From positions 682,001 through 746,000 of the forward strand of contig CAWIVY010000007.1 in assembly GCA_963839615.1 (NCBI GenBank): a stretch of DNA of 64,000 bases, given 5' to 3'. The stretch comes from DASQMT01 sp963839615 (GTDB lineage: Bacteria > Actinomycetota > Thermoleophilia > Solirubrobacterales > Solirubrobacteraceae). Each line of letters opens with the position of its first letter. The first letter of the stretch is position 1. Of this stretch, positions 44,374-53,089 are shown piece after piece. Below the pieces are notes generated by a model, which was given only the letters and a program-made list of their open reading frames with translations, did no database searches and was not told where the DNA came from. A program made the translations under genes and the position numbers.

Positions 44374-44493
44374 CCGGGCACCCCTCGGGGGTATGCTCTC
44401 CTCGGACGCCCGCTCCGGCGGCTGTCCCCGGACGAGGAGTGCGCGCCGTACCCGGTCGGCAAGACGACGCGCGGCAACCGAAGGAGACTCCTC
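44374..44493 (+). promoter_or_regulatory. Possible structured 5' leader of the small membrane-protein gene
   Basis: The 120 bases between dapC and the next gene contain a short GC-rich hairpin (44380-44392, probably the dapC terminator) and then two mutually exclusive pairings. CTCCTCG (44398-44404) can pair with CGAGGAG (44433-44439), while GAGGAGT (44434-44440) can instead pair with ACTCCTC (44487-44493), the bases just before the ATG and next to the AAGGAG ribosome-binding site. GCGCG/CGCGC and CGGT/ACCG arms lie between. This is riboswitch-like geometry, though I match it to no known class. Confidence 0.4.
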
Positions 44494-44736
44494 ATGATCC
44501 AGATCGCCGGCGCGTTGCTGATCCTCGCCGCCTTCACCGCCGCCCAGGCCGGTCGCGTCGACCCGCACTCGCGCGCCTATCTCGCGCTCAACCTGACGGG
44601 CTCGGTGGTGCTCGCCCACGATGCGCTGCGCGGAGAGGAGTGGGGCTTCGTGCTGCTCGAGGCGGTCTGGGCGCTCGTCTCGGCGTGGGGCCTGCTCCGG
44701 GCCCTGCTCCCCCAGATGCGCGCGGCCGCGCGGTGA
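44494..44736 (+). CDS. Small CBU_0592-type membrane protein
   Basis: An 80-residue membrane protein with three hydrophobic stretches (MIQIAGALLILAAFTAAQAG, AYLALNLTGSVVLAHDAL, WGFVLLEAVWALVSAWGLL). The pattern Y-LxLNLxGS ... EEWGFVLLEAVWALVS is that of the CBU_0592-like domain found in many bacteria, function unknown. It has a strong ribosome-binding site (AAGGAG) and a possibly structured leader. Confidence 0.78.
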   Translation: MIQIAGALLILAAFTAAQAGRVDPHSRAYLALNLTGSVVLAHDALRGEEWGFVLLEAVWALVSAWGLLRALLPQMRAAAR

Positions 44737-44758
44737 GAGCGGCCGGCTCGGAAGCGCA

Positions 44759-45734
44759 CTACTGGTTGGCGTGCAGCGCGGCGTTCAGGCCGCTCCAGCG
44801 CCCGCTGCGCTGCATCGCCTCGATCGCGCCGGACTGCGAGTTGCGCCGGAACAGCAGCCCGTCGGCTCCACTCAGCTCGACGGCCTTGACGACCTCGCCG
44901 TCCGGCAGCGCGACACGCGAGCCGCCCGTGAGGTAGAGCCCGGCCTCGACGATGCAGTCGTCGCCGAGCGAGATTCCGAGCCCGGCGTTCGCCCCCAGCA
45001 GGCAGCGCTCGCCGATCGAGATCACCGCGGTGCCGCCGCCCGAGAGCGTGCCCATGATCGACGCGCCGCCGCCGATGTCCGAGCCGTCGCCGACGACCAC
45101 GCCGGCGGAGATGCGCCCCTCGACCATCGAGGCGCCGAGCGTGCCGGCGTTGTAGTTGACGAAGCCCTCGTGCATCACGGTCGTGCCCTCGGCGAGGTGC
45201 GCGCCGAGGCGCACGCGATCGGCGTCGGCGATCCGGACGCCCGCCGGGACGACGTAGTCGGTCATGCGCGGGAACTTGTCGACCGCCGTGACCGCGAGTG
45301 GCTCGCCGCCGCTGCGGAAGCGCATCCGCACGGCTCCCAGCGCGGCGGGGTCGACAGGGCCGTGGTTCGTCCAGGCGACGTTCGCGAGCACGCCGAACAC
45401 CCCGCTCAGGTCGGCCTCGTGCGGCCGGACCAGCCGGTGCGAGAGCAGGTGCAGGCGCAGGTAGGCGTCGTGTGCGTCCGCGGGCGGCTCGGCCAGCGAC
45501 CCGATCACCGTCAGCAGTGCGACGGTACGCACGCCGCGGCGCTCGTCGGCGCCCCATTGCCGCGGCCAGCTCGCCCGGGGCATCGTCGCCCTCGAGGATG
45601 CGCGTGCCGGCCGCGCCGGGCTTATCCGTCCCGAGCTGCGGCTCGGGGAACCAGCTGTCGAGCACGCGACCGCCGGGCTCGCTCAGCGTCGCGAGCCCGT
45701 AGCCCCAGGCGCCCTCTGTCCGCGGCTCGGCCAT
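44759..45734 (-). CDS. dapD: Tetrahydrodipicolinate N-succinyltransferase (apparent frameshift near 45556)
   Basis: Actinobacterial-type DapD. The N-terminal 60 residues (GAWGYGLATLSEPGGRVLDSWFP, then a stretch ending ELAAAMG) and the rest (ADERRGVRTVALLTVI ... left-handed beta-helix VVVGDGSDIGGGASIMGTL, GERCLLGANAGLGISLGDDC) are in different frames; one extra base in the GGGG run near 45556 explains it. It succinylates tetrahydrodipicolinate, the step before DapC. With the shift corrected the protein is about 324 residues, the normal length. It converges on the small membrane-protein gene. Confidence 0.88.
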
Positions 45735-45783
45735 AGAGCGGGAACCTACCTAGCCCGGCGCGCGTCGCGCTCCGCGGCAGGGG

Positions 45784-47304
45784 TCAGCGCCGGATGCGCG
45801 CCTCGTCGAGGTCGAGGTCGCGCTCGACCCGGCGCACGATGTCCTGGCGCACGCGGCCCTCGTTGCGCAGCGCCAGCAGCGAGGCGCGCTCGACCGCGAT
45901 CAGCTCGCGCCGCATGGCGCCGTACTCGCGCAGCTCCAGGCGCCCCTCCTCGGGCAACTCGCCGTCGCCTCCCAGCGCTGCGACGCAGATCGCGAAGCGC
46001 ATGCGGTAGAGCTCGCGCAGGCGCCGCAGCGGCTCCGCGGCCGCGCCCTCCTGCTCGAGCTCGTCGAGCCGGTCGAGCGCCGCCTGCGCCGCCTCGAGCC
46101 GGGCCGTCGCCTCGTCGGGCGAGAACGGGTTCGCGCCCGGCAGCCCCAGCCGCCGCAACAGCGGCGCGAGGGTCAGGCCCTGCCCGAGCAGGGTCACCGC
46201 GATCACGCCGAAGGTGAGCAGCAGGATCTCCGGGCGCTCCTCGACCTCGATCGGCACCGCGAGCGCCGCGGCGAGCGAGATCGCGCCGCGCATCCCGGCC
46301 CAGCCGACGGCGACCCGCTCGCGGGCGCTCTCGCCGAGGCCGCCGGCCGGTATCGCCGCCCACGCCATCCGCACCGCCACGACCGTGAGGGCGACCGCGA
46401 GCGCCTGCAGGGCAAGCTCACCGATGTCGAGCTCGTCCGCGAGCTGAGGCGCCTGCAGCCCGAGCAGCACGAACAGCAGCGCTTCGAGCCCGAACACCAT
46501 CACCCCCCAGAACGCGATCGCGGAGAGGCGCGTGCCGCCGTCCATGAACGAGTGCGCGTTCCAGCCGGAGTAGACCCCGGCGACGACGGTCGCGAGCACG
46601 CCCGACGCGCCGAGCTCCTCGGCGGCGATGTAGCTGCCATAGGCGACCAGCAGCGTCACGAAGATGCTCAGCGCGACGTCGGTCTGGCGACTGATCACCT
46701 GCCTGCCGAGCCAGCCCACGGCGAGCCCGATCGCGACGCCGCCGGCCGCGCTGACGGCGAAGTCGAGCAGCGCGTCCCCGGCGGAGAACGTGCCCTGGAC
46801 CGCGGCGGCGAGCGCCACGCGGTAGGCGACGAGCGCCGTCGCGTCGTTGATCATCGCCTCGCCCTCGACGAGCAGCCGCACGCGCGCCGGCGCTCCGATG
46901 CGCGAGAACGTCGCGATCGCAGCCACCGGGTCGGTCGGGCCGACGATCGCGCCGAGCACGAACGCCGCCTGCCAGCTCATCCCAGGCACGATCGCGTGCG
47001 CGACCACGGCAACGGCGCACATCGTCGCGAGCACGAGCCCCACGGAGAGCAGCGCGAGCGGGCGCACCTCGGAGGCCAGTTCGCGCGGCGAGGACTGCCA
47101 GGCGGCGGCGTGCAGCAGCGGCGGCAGGAAGACGAGGAAGACGACGTCGGGATCGAGCCCGAGATCCGGCAGGCCCGGGACCAGGCCGATCGCGAGCCCG
47201 CCGACCGCGAGCACGATCGGGTACGGGAGCGAGATCGACTCGGCCAGCCGCACGAGGATCGCGGCGGCTCCGAGCAGCAGGATCAGGAACTCGATGTCGC
47301 CCAA
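45784..47304 (-). CDS. Na+/H+ antiporter of the CPA1 (NhaP) type
   Basis: A 506-residue protein: about twelve membrane segments followed by a roughly 120-residue cytoplasmic tail rich in charged helices (ARLEAAQAALDRLDELEQEG ...). Ion-binding motifs are AIVGPTDPVAAIATF and EGEAMINDATALVAYR, with the downstream arginine in AGMRGAISLAAALAVP. It exchanges sodium or potassium for protons across the inner membrane. TTG at 47304 (MGDIEFLILLLG) is chosen; ATG at 47337 would overlap the start of the divergent DsbA-like gene. The tail is probably regulatory. Confidence 0.88.
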   Translation of the reverse strand: MGDIEFLILLLGAAAILVRLAESISLPYPIVLAVGGLAIGLVPGLPDLGLDPDVVFLVFLPPLLHAAAWQSSPRELASEVRPLALLSVGLVLATMCAVAVVAHAIVPGMSWQAAFVLGAIVGPTDPVAAIATFSRIGAPARVRLLVEGEAMINDATALVAYRVALAAAVQGTFSAGDALLDFAVSAAGGVAIGLAVGWLGRQVISRQTDVALSIFVTLLVAYGSYIAAEELGASGVLATVVAGVYSGWNAHSFMDGGTRLSAIAFWGVMVFGLEALLFVLLGLQAPQLADELDIGELALQALAVALTVVAVRMAWAAIPAGGLGESARERVAVGWAGMRGAISLAAALAVPIEVEERPEILLLTFGVIAVTLLGQGLTLAPLLRRLGLPGANPFSPDEATARLEAAQAALDRLDELEQEGAAAEPLRRLRELYRMRFAICVAALGGDGELPEEGRLELREYGAMRRELIAVERASLLALRNEGRVRQDIVRRVERDLDLDEARIRR

Positions 47305-47335
47305 GGCGCAGGCAACTCTAGGATCAAGCGCTGCC

Positions 47336-47860
47336 ATGCCCGACCGTCTCGATCCTCCGCTCGGCCCGCGCGACCACGTCGACGGCCCGCCCGACGCCCC
47401 GCTCGAGCTCGTCATGTACGGCGACTTCCAGTGCCCGTTCTGCAGCGCCGCGCAGCCGATCCTGCGGCGCGTGCGCGAGCGGCTCGACGGAAGGCTGCGC
47501 TTCGCGTTCCGCCACTTCCCGCTGACCGAGATCCACCCCGACGCCCAGCTGGCCGCCGAGGCGAGCGAGGCCGCAGCCGCCCAGGGCGCCTTCTGGCCGA
47601 TGCACGACGCGCTCTACGCCGCCGGCGGAGCGCTCGGGCTCGACGTCGTGCTCGCGGCGGCTGCCGGCCTGGGGCTCGACGTCGAGCGCGTGCGGGCCGA
47701 GCTCGCCGACGGCACGCACGCGGAGCGGGTCGGGTCTGACGCCGCCGGCGCGCGCGCGGCCGGCGTCGCCGGCACGCCCGCGTTCTTCGTCGGTGGCGAG
47801 CGCCACAGCGGCGGTTACGACGCGCAGTCCCTGATCGCCGCGCTCGAGGGCGCGGGCTAG
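47336..47860 (+). CDS. DsbA-like thioredoxin-fold oxidoreductase
   Basis: A 174-residue thioredoxin-fold protein with the DsbA/FrnE active site FQCPFCSAAQ (Cys33 and Cys36), the helical insert (residues about 65-135) and the cis-proline loop AGTPAFFVGGE. No signal peptide is present, so it acts in the cytoplasm, unlike the exported DsbA proteins. In relatives it is paired with NhaA-type antiporters (fused NhaA-thioredoxin proteins exist); here it is divergent from a CPA1 antiporter with about 30 bp between them, which may be meaningful. Confidence 0.85.
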   Translation: MPDRLDPPLGPRDHVDGPPDAPLELVMYGDFQCPFCSAAQPILRRVRERLDGRLRFAFRHFPLTEIHPDAQLAAEASEAAAAQGAFWPMHDALYAAGGALGLDVVLAAAAGLGLDVERVRAELADGTHAERVGSDAAGARAAGVAGTPAFFVGGERHSGGYDAQSLIAALEGAG

Positions 47861-48702
47861 CCGCGCAGCTCGGCCACCAGCTCCTCGCTCAACTCGCCGC
47901 GGTAGACGGGCACGGCCCAACCGGTGAGGTCGACGCGCAGCGATTCGTCGACGTCGACCTCGAGCTCACCGCCGTCGAGCTGCACCGTCACGGGCGAGCC
48001 GCCGCCGCGCAGCGTGAAGGCCACGGCCGCGCCACAGGCGCCGGTTCCCGACGATCGGGTCTCCCCCGCACCGCGCTCGAAGATGCGCGCGCGGATCGAG
48101 TGCTCGCCGGTCTCGCACCACCACGACACGTTCGTGCGGTTCGGGAACTGCGGGTCGTGCTCGATCGCCGGGCCGATCGCGGGCAGGTCGAGCGCGGCCA
48201 GCTGCTCGAGCCCGGCGACGTGGATCGCGCACTGCGGATTGCCGACCGCGACGTGCTGGAAGCGCTGCCCGGCGACCTCGCCGGCGCCGTCGGCGGGCCC
48301 GCCGGGGAAGTGCTCGGACTGCAGCCGCGCGCGTCCCATCTCGACCCGGCACGTGGTCGGGCCGAGGATCGTCGGGCGGATCTCGCCCGCCGCGGTCTGG
48401 ATCGAGAACCGGTCCTGATCGGTCGCCCCGGACCGGCGCAGGTACATGATCGCCTCGCGCGCGCCGTTGCCCGACAGCTCCGCCTCGGATCCGTCCGGGT
48501 TGAAGATGCGCAGGCGCGCGACGAAGCCCGGCGCGTCAGGCGGCGAGAGCTCGAGCACGCCGTCGGCGCCGGGCCCGGTGTGGCGGTCGCACAACCGGCT
48601 CACCGCGGCCGCGGTGAGCGGGAAGCCGAGCTCGGACGCCTCCACGATCAGGTAGTCGTTGCCGAGCGCCTGCCACTTCTCGAACCGCATCCGCGGCATC
48701 AT
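47857..48702 (-). CDS. dapF: Diaminopimelate epimerase-like protein with one catalytic cysteine replaced
   Basis: A 281-residue two-lobed DapF: KWQALGNDYLIVE at the start, FNPDGSEAELSGNGAR in lobe 1, VAVGNPQCAIHV, and SSGTGACGAAVAF in lobe 2. DapF interconverts LL- and meso-DAP with two cysteines. The second is present (GTGACGA), but the first, normally in DGSxAxxCGNG, is serine (Ser77). Either this lineage uses serine there or the enzyme is specialised or impaired. Context (miaA overlap, dap genes nearby) supports a DAP role. It is the only DapF candidate in the window. ATG at 48702 overlaps the miaA stop. Confidence 0.87.
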   Translation of the reverse strand: MMPRMRFEKWQALGNDYLIVEASELGFPLTAAAVSRLCDRHTGPGADGVLELSPPDAPGFVARLRIFNPDGSEAELSGNGAREAIMYLRRSGATDQDRFSIQTAAGEIRPTILGPTTCRVEMGRARLQSEHFPGGPADGAGEVAGQRFQHVAVGNPQCAIHVAGLEQLAALDLPAIGPAIEHDPQFPNRTNVSWWCETGEHSIRARIFERGAGETRSSGTGACGAAVAFTLRGGGSPVTVQLDGGELEVDVDESLRVDLTGWAVPVYRGELSEELVAELRG

Positions 48703-49619
48703 GCCCGCCCCGGCGGCGCCGCGCGCAGGGCGGCGCGCACCTCCTCGGCCACGGACTCGGCGGCGCGCTCGCTCACGTCGATCGTCAGCGTGCCCGGCAG
48801 CTTGCGCAGCCAGGTGAGCTGGCGCTTCGCGTAGCGGCGGGTGCGCCGCTTCATGCCGTCGACGTCGCCGCGCAGCAGCTCCTCGAAGCCGAGCGCCTGG
48901 CGCGCCGACGGCGAAGCGCCGGCCGCCTCGGCGCGCCGCACCTCCTCGGCGGCGCCGGCGGCGAACATCGCCTCCACACGCGCGTCGATCCGGCCGTAGA
49001 GCGCCTCGCGCTCCATCACGAGCGCCACGAGCAGCGTCGGGTGCCGCGTCTCGGCGGTCCACAGCTGCGGGCCGCCGGGCGGCTCCTCACCCGCGTCGAG
49101 CAGCTCGAGCGCGCGCACGACGCGCTGCGCGTCGGTGCGCGCGATCGCGGCCGCGGCGGCCGGGTTGCGCGCGAGCAGGTCGGCGTGCAGCGCGCGCACG
49201 CCCTCGTCGGCCAGCCGCCTCGCGTAGCGCTCGCGTGCCTGCGGGTCCGGCGGCGGTCGCAGGTCGAGCTCGGCCAGCGCCGCTCGCAGGTAGAGCCCGG
49301 TCCCGCCGACGACGATCGGGCGCCGGCCCTGCGCGATCAGGCTGTCGATCTCGGCATGGGCGCGGCGGGCGTAGTCGCCGGCCGTGGCGCGCTCCGTGAC
49401 CGGCAGGATCCCGAGCAGCCGGTGCTCGAGCCGCGCGCGATCCGCCTGCGACGCCGCACCGGTGAGGATCTCCAGGCCCGCGTAGAGCTGCAGCGCGTCG
49501 GCCGAGACTGCGACGGGGTCCTCGCCCTCCGCGCGCAGCAACTCGGCCAGCTCCACCGCGACCTCGGTCTTGCCCACCCCCGTGGGCCCGAACAGCGCGA
49601 CGAGCGGCAGGGCTGGCAC
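48699..49619 (-). CDS. miaA: tRNA dimethylallyltransferase MiaA
   Basis: A 306-residue prenyltransferase: P-loop ALFGPTGVGKTEVAVELA, SADALQLYAGLEILTGAAS, the PIVVGGTGLYLRAALAEL block, and the C-terminal RRYAKRQLTWLRK with RQALGFEELL. It adds a dimethylallyl group to A37 of tRNAs reading U-starting codons, the substrate later methylthiolated by MiaB (encoded 7 kb away). GTG at 49619 fits the family start; another GTG at 49643 is possible. Confidence 0.93.
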   Translation of the reverse strand: MPALPLVALFGPTGVGKTEVAVELAELLRAEGEDPVAVSADALQLYAGLEILTGAASQADRARLEHRLLGILPVTERATAGDYARRAHAEIDSLIAQGRRPIVVGGTGLYLRAALAELDLRPPPDPQARERYARRLADEGVRALHADLLARNPAAAAAIARTDAQRVVRALELLDAGEEPPGGPQLWTAETRHPTLLVALVMEREALYGRIDARVEAMFAAGAAEEVRRAEAAGASPSARQALGFEELLRGDVDGMKRRTRRYAKRQLTWLRKLPGTLTIDVSERAAESVAEEVRAALRAAPPGRA

Positions 49620-49669
49620 CCCGGGCAGGATCGCAGGGCGCACGGGCGCGACGAGTAAGGTCAGTCGCG

Positions 49670-50833
49670 ATGGGAATTCGCATCGGCAGCGGCCTCTCGA
49701 CGGAGGCGGACGCGCGCTTCGGCGCCACCGAGGCCGCCTCCGCGGCACGCGACGCGCTGGGCGGCCGGCAGTGCGACCTCGCGGTCGTGTTCGCCTCGGG
49801 CGCTCACCTCGCGGCTCCGGAGGCGACGCTCGAGGGCATCCACGAGGCGCTCGCGCCCACGGAGCTCGTCGGCTGCGGCGCCGCCGGCGTGATCGGCGAG
49901 ACGCGCGAGGTCGAGCAGGGCACGGCGGTATCGGTCTGGGCCGCGGCGCTCGACGGCGGCGAGGCGACGCCCTTCCACGCCGAGGTCGAGGCACTCGGCG
50001 CGGGCGAGGGCGTGCTCAGCGGGCTACCGGAACTTTCCGGCGCCGCGGGCGCGCTGCTGCTGGCCGATCCGTTCACCTTCGCGACCGACGCGGTCCTGCG
50101 CGAGCTCTCGACCGCCGCGCCGATGCTGCCGCTGCTGGGCGGTCTGGCGTCGGCCCGCTCGCCGGACGCCGAGACGCCGCTCCTGTTCGGCGAGGACGTC
50201 GTGACGTCCGGGGCCGTCGGCGTCCGCTTCGACGGCGTCGAGATCCTGCCCTGCGTCTCCCAGGGCGCCACCCCGATCGGGCCGGAGCTGACGATCACCG
50301 CCTGCGAGGGATCGATCATCGGCGAGCTGGCGGGCCGCCCCGCGCTCGACAAGCTGCGCGAGACGATCGAGGCGCTGACCGTCGACGATCTCCGCCTGAT
50401 CCAGGGCGGGCTGCTGATGGGCATCGTCATCGACCCGAACAAGCCCGAGTACGTCCAGGGCGACTTCCTCGTGCGCGGCCTCGTCGGCGCCGATCCCGAC
50501 ACGGGCCAGGTGGCGGTGGGCACGGACGTGCGGCCCGGCCAGGTCGTGCGGCTGCACGCGCGCGACGCGGCGAGCGCGGATCGCGACCTGCGCGAAGCGC
50601 TGACGGCGCGGATGCTCGCGCTCGGTGGCCGCGCACCCGCCGGCGCGCTGCTGATCTCCTGCAACGGGCGCGGCGCGGGGATGTTCGGGCACGCCCACCA
50701 CGACGCGGCCGCGCTCGATCACGAGCTGGGCGGCGCGCCGGCCGCCGGCTTCTTCGCCGCAGGCGAGATCGGGCCCGTCGGCGGCGAGTACTTCCTGCAC
50801 GGCTTCACGGCGACGATCGCCGTGTTCGCATGA
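49670..50833 (+). CDS. FIST N- and C-domain sensory protein
   Basis: A 387-residue cytoplasmic protein with the FIST N domain (about 30-210: LAVVFASGAHLA, LVGCGAAGVIGETREVEQG, LLLADPFTF) and the FIST C domain (about 215-370: VSQGATPIGPELTITACEGS, GDFLVRGLVGADPDTGQVAVG, SCNGRGAGMFG). FIST domains are thought to bind small ligands, probably amino acids, and usually accompany chemotaxis or signalling modules. Here it stands without a kinase and overlaps an SDR gene by four bases. Divergent from miaA across about 50 bp. Confidence 0.85.
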   Translation: MGIRIGSGLSTEADARFGATEAASAARDALGGRQCDLAVVFASGAHLAAPEATLEGIHEALAPTELVGCGAAGVIGETREVEQGTAVSVWAAALDGGEATPFHAEVEALGAGEGVLSGLPELSGAAGALLLADPFTFATDAVLRELSTAAPMLPLLGGLASARSPDAETPLLFGEDVVTSGAVGVRFDGVEILPCVSQGATPIGPELTITACEGSIIGELAGRPALDKLRETIEALTVDDLRLIQGGLLMGIVIDPNKPEYVQGDFLVRGLVGADPDTGQVAVGTDVRPGQVVRLHARDAASADRDLREALTARMLALGGRAPAGALLISCNGRGAGMFGHAHHDAAALDHELGGAPAAGFFAAGEIGPVGGEYFLHGFTATIAVFA

Positions 50834-51618
50834 ACCTCGGCGGGCGCAGCGTCCTGCTCACGGGCGCGAGCGGCGGCATCGGCGCGGCAGCGGCGCGCGC
50901 CTTGGCCGCGCGCGGAGCCAGCGTGATCGTCACCGGGCGCCGGGTCGAACAGCTCGAGGCGCTCGCGGCCGAGATCGGCGGCCGCGCGATCCCCGTCGAC
51001 CTGGCCGAGGCCGACGGGCCCGAGCGCCTCGTCGCCGCCGCGGGTCACGTCGACGTGCTCGTCGCCAACGCCGCGCTGTCGCAGGCGGGCGAGATCACCT
51101 CGCTCTCCCCCGCGGAGTTCGACCGGGTGCTCGCCGTGAACCTGCGCGCCCCGCTGATGCTCGCGCGGCTGCTGGCGGAGCCGATGGCGGCACGGCGCCT
51201 GGGGCACATCGTCTTCGTGTCCTCGCTCCAGGGCAAGGCCGCGAGCCCGCTCTCGGCGCTCTACACGGCGACGAAGTTCGGCCTGCGCGGCTTCTCGCTC
51301 TCGTTGCGGCTCGATCTGGCGGACCACGGCGTCGGCGTCTCCTGCGTCGCGCCCGGGTTCGTCCGTGACGCCGGCATGTTCGCCGACTCGGGCGCGCCGC
51401 TCCCGCCCGGCGTCCGCACCGTCCCGCCCGAGGCGGTCGGCGCGGCGATCATCCGCGCGATCGAGCGCAACCGCGCCGAGGTCGACGCCGCGCCGCTGGC
51501 GCTGCGTGCCGGCGCGCGGCTGGCCGGGGCCGCCCCGGTCCTTGCCGCGAACGTGAACAAGCGGCTCGGCACGTCCATCGCCCGCGCGGTGGAACAAGGA
51601 CACGGCGAGCGGCGCTAG
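50830..51618 (+). CDS. Short-chain dehydrogenase/reductase
   Basis: A 262-residue classical SDR: NAD(P)-binding LLTGASGGIGAAAARALA, VTGRRVEQL (Arg-Arg after the second strand suggests NADP), ANAAL, catalytic serine in IVFVSSLQGK and the YxxxK motif YTATKFG. Substrate unknown. ATG overlaps the FIST stop (ATGA), and the transporter gene starts 11 bp downstream, so the three probably form an operon. Confidence 0.87.
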   Translation: MNLGGRSVLLTGASGGIGAAAARALAARGASVIVTGRRVEQLEALAAEIGGRAIPVDLAEADGPERLVAAAGHVDVLVANAALSQAGEITSLSPAEFDRVLAVNLRAPLMLARLLAEPMAARRLGHIVFVSSLQGKAASPLSALYTATKFGLRGFSLSLRLDLADHGVGVSCVAPGFVRDAGMFADSGAPLPPGVRTVPPEAVGAAIIRAIERNRAEVDAAPLALRAGARLAGAAPVLAANVNKRLGTSIARAVEQGHGERR

Positions 51619-51629
51619 AGGCGGCACGG

Positions 51630-52589
51630 ATGAGCGTCGAGACGCGCCAGCGCGGCGTCACGCTGCTGCTCGCCACCCCGGCGCGGGCGGTGACGATCAC
51701 CGTGCTCGCGGGCGGGGCGATCTCGCTGCAGTCCTACCTCAACGGGCAACTCGGGAAGGACATCGGCTCGCCCACGATCGCCGCGGCGATCAACAACGCC
51801 GTGGCGTTCGTCGCGACGATCGCGGTCGTGCTCGCCACGCGCGCGCTGCCGCGGGCGCGAGCGCGGCTGCGGGCGCTCGGCCGGCCACCCGTGTGGCACT
51901 TCCTCGGCGGGCTTGGGGGCGCGGCGCTCGTGCTGGTCTCCGCCGTCGCCGCGCCCGAGGTCGGCGTGGCGCTGCTGACCGTCGCGCTGGTCTGCGGGTC
52001 GACCGGCGGCAGCCTGCCGGTCGACGCCGCCGGGCTCGGGCCGGCGGGACGGCGCCCGATCACGCTCCCGCGCGTCGCCGGGGTGCTGCTCGCGATCACC
52101 GCGACCGGGATCGGCGCGGCCGGCGCCCGTGGCCACCCGGACTTGCTGCTGCTCGCGCTCGCGCTCGGGGCGGGCCTGCTGATGTCGCTCCAGTCCGCGG
52201 CGAACGGGCAGCTCGCGCGTGCCACGGGCGAGCCGTGGGCGGCATCGCTGGTCAACGTCACCCTCGGTTTCGCGGTGCTCGGCGCGGTCGCGATCGTGAC
52301 GCTCGCGACGACGTCGCTCGACGCCATGCCGGCCAATCCGCTCCAGTACATCGGCGGCCTGCTCGGCGCGTTCGTGGTCGTGATCGGCGCCACCGCGGTG
52401 CAGACGCTCGGGATCCTGCGCGTCGGGCTCGCGATGGTGGCCGGGCAGATGGCCGGGGCGCTCGTCATCGATCTCGTCGCGCCCGCGCCGGGCGAAGCCG
52501 TGACGGCCGCGACCGTGATCGGAGTCGTGCTCACGATGGCGGCGGTCGTCGTCAGCGGCCGCGGCCAGCCGGTCGCGACCGCGCGTTAG
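51630..52589 (+). CDS. DMT-superfamily transporter (DUF606/YdcZ type)
   Basis: A 319-residue membrane protein of about ten segments formed from two similar halves; each half begins with a conserved polar patch, ISLQSYLNGQLGK and LMSLQSAANGQLARATGEPWAASLVN, the hallmark of DUF606 proteins in the drug/metabolite transporter superfamily. Direction and substrate are unknown. Probably co-transcribed with the FIST and SDR genes. Confidence 0.83.
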   Translation: MSVETRQRGVTLLLATPARAVTITVLAGGAISLQSYLNGQLGKDIGSPTIAAAINNAVAFVATIAVVLATRALPRARARLRALGRPPVWHFLGGLGGAALVLVSAVAAPEVGVALLTVALVCGSTGGSLPVDAAGLGPAGRRPITLPRVAGVLLAITATGIGAAGARGHPDLLLLALALGAGLLMSLQSAANGQLARATGEPWAASLVNVTLGFAVLGAVAIVTLATTSLDAMPANPLQYIGGLLGAFVVVIGATAVQTLGILRVGLAMVAGQMAGALVIDLVAPAPGEAVTAATVIGVVLTMAAVVVSGRGQPVATAR

Positions 52590-52602
52590 GCTTTCGTGGA
52601 CG

Positions 52603-53046
52603 ATGACCTCGGCGCGCGCTCAGCATCGACCTTCGCCGGCCGCGCACGGCTGGATAGACGGCCTGGCGCGACTCGCGGGAACGCTGCGCGCCCCGCGCGG
52701 CGCCGCCGACGAGCTCGACGAGGCCCGCGAGCTGCTCGCCTACTGGGACCAGCGGGCCCGCAGGCTCCCGCGCTGGGCGCTGATGCGCCGCCGCGAGGCG
52801 CGCACGATGGCGCGGCGCTGGCGCGAGCGCGTCCGCACAGCTGAGCGGGTCACCTACGGCCGCGGGCTGCTGGGCGTCGCCTCCCAGCTTGCGGTCGAGC
52901 GCCGCATGCCGGCGACCGTCGCGCATCGCACCCGCACCGCTCTCCGCCTGGCGGCCGGCACCGCTGCCGTCGCCGCACTCGGGATGCTGCTCGTCTTCGC
53001 CGCCGCCGTGGCGGTCGTTGCCGAGGCCGTGCTCGGCGCGCTCTAG
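52603..53046 (+). CDS. Hypothetical protein with a C-terminal membrane anchor
   Basis: A 147-residue protein, very basic and helical over its first 110 residues (WDQRARRLPRWALMRRREARTMARRWRERV is the central part, described here as an Arg-rich amphipathic helix at about 48-76), ending in one hydrophobic helix (AVAALGMLLVFAAAVAVVAEAVLGA). No family is recognised. It lies 13 bp after the DMT transporter. Confidence 0.6.
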   Translation: MTSARAQHRPSPAAHGWIDGLARLAGTLRAPRGAADELDEARELLAYWDQRARRLPRWALMRRREARTMARRWRERVRTAERVTYGRGLLGVASQLAVERRMPATVAHRTRTALRLAAGTAAVAALGMLLVFAAAVAVVAEAVLGAL

Positions 53047-53089
53047 CCGGGGGGCGCGCAGCACGCGGATCACGCCGGGCCACGTCCGC

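Noticed and set aside
44374..44493. A named riboswitch class (glycine, SAH, guanidine, cobalamin considered)
   Set aside because: Individual words resemble parts of several classes, but none of the full conserved cores is present.
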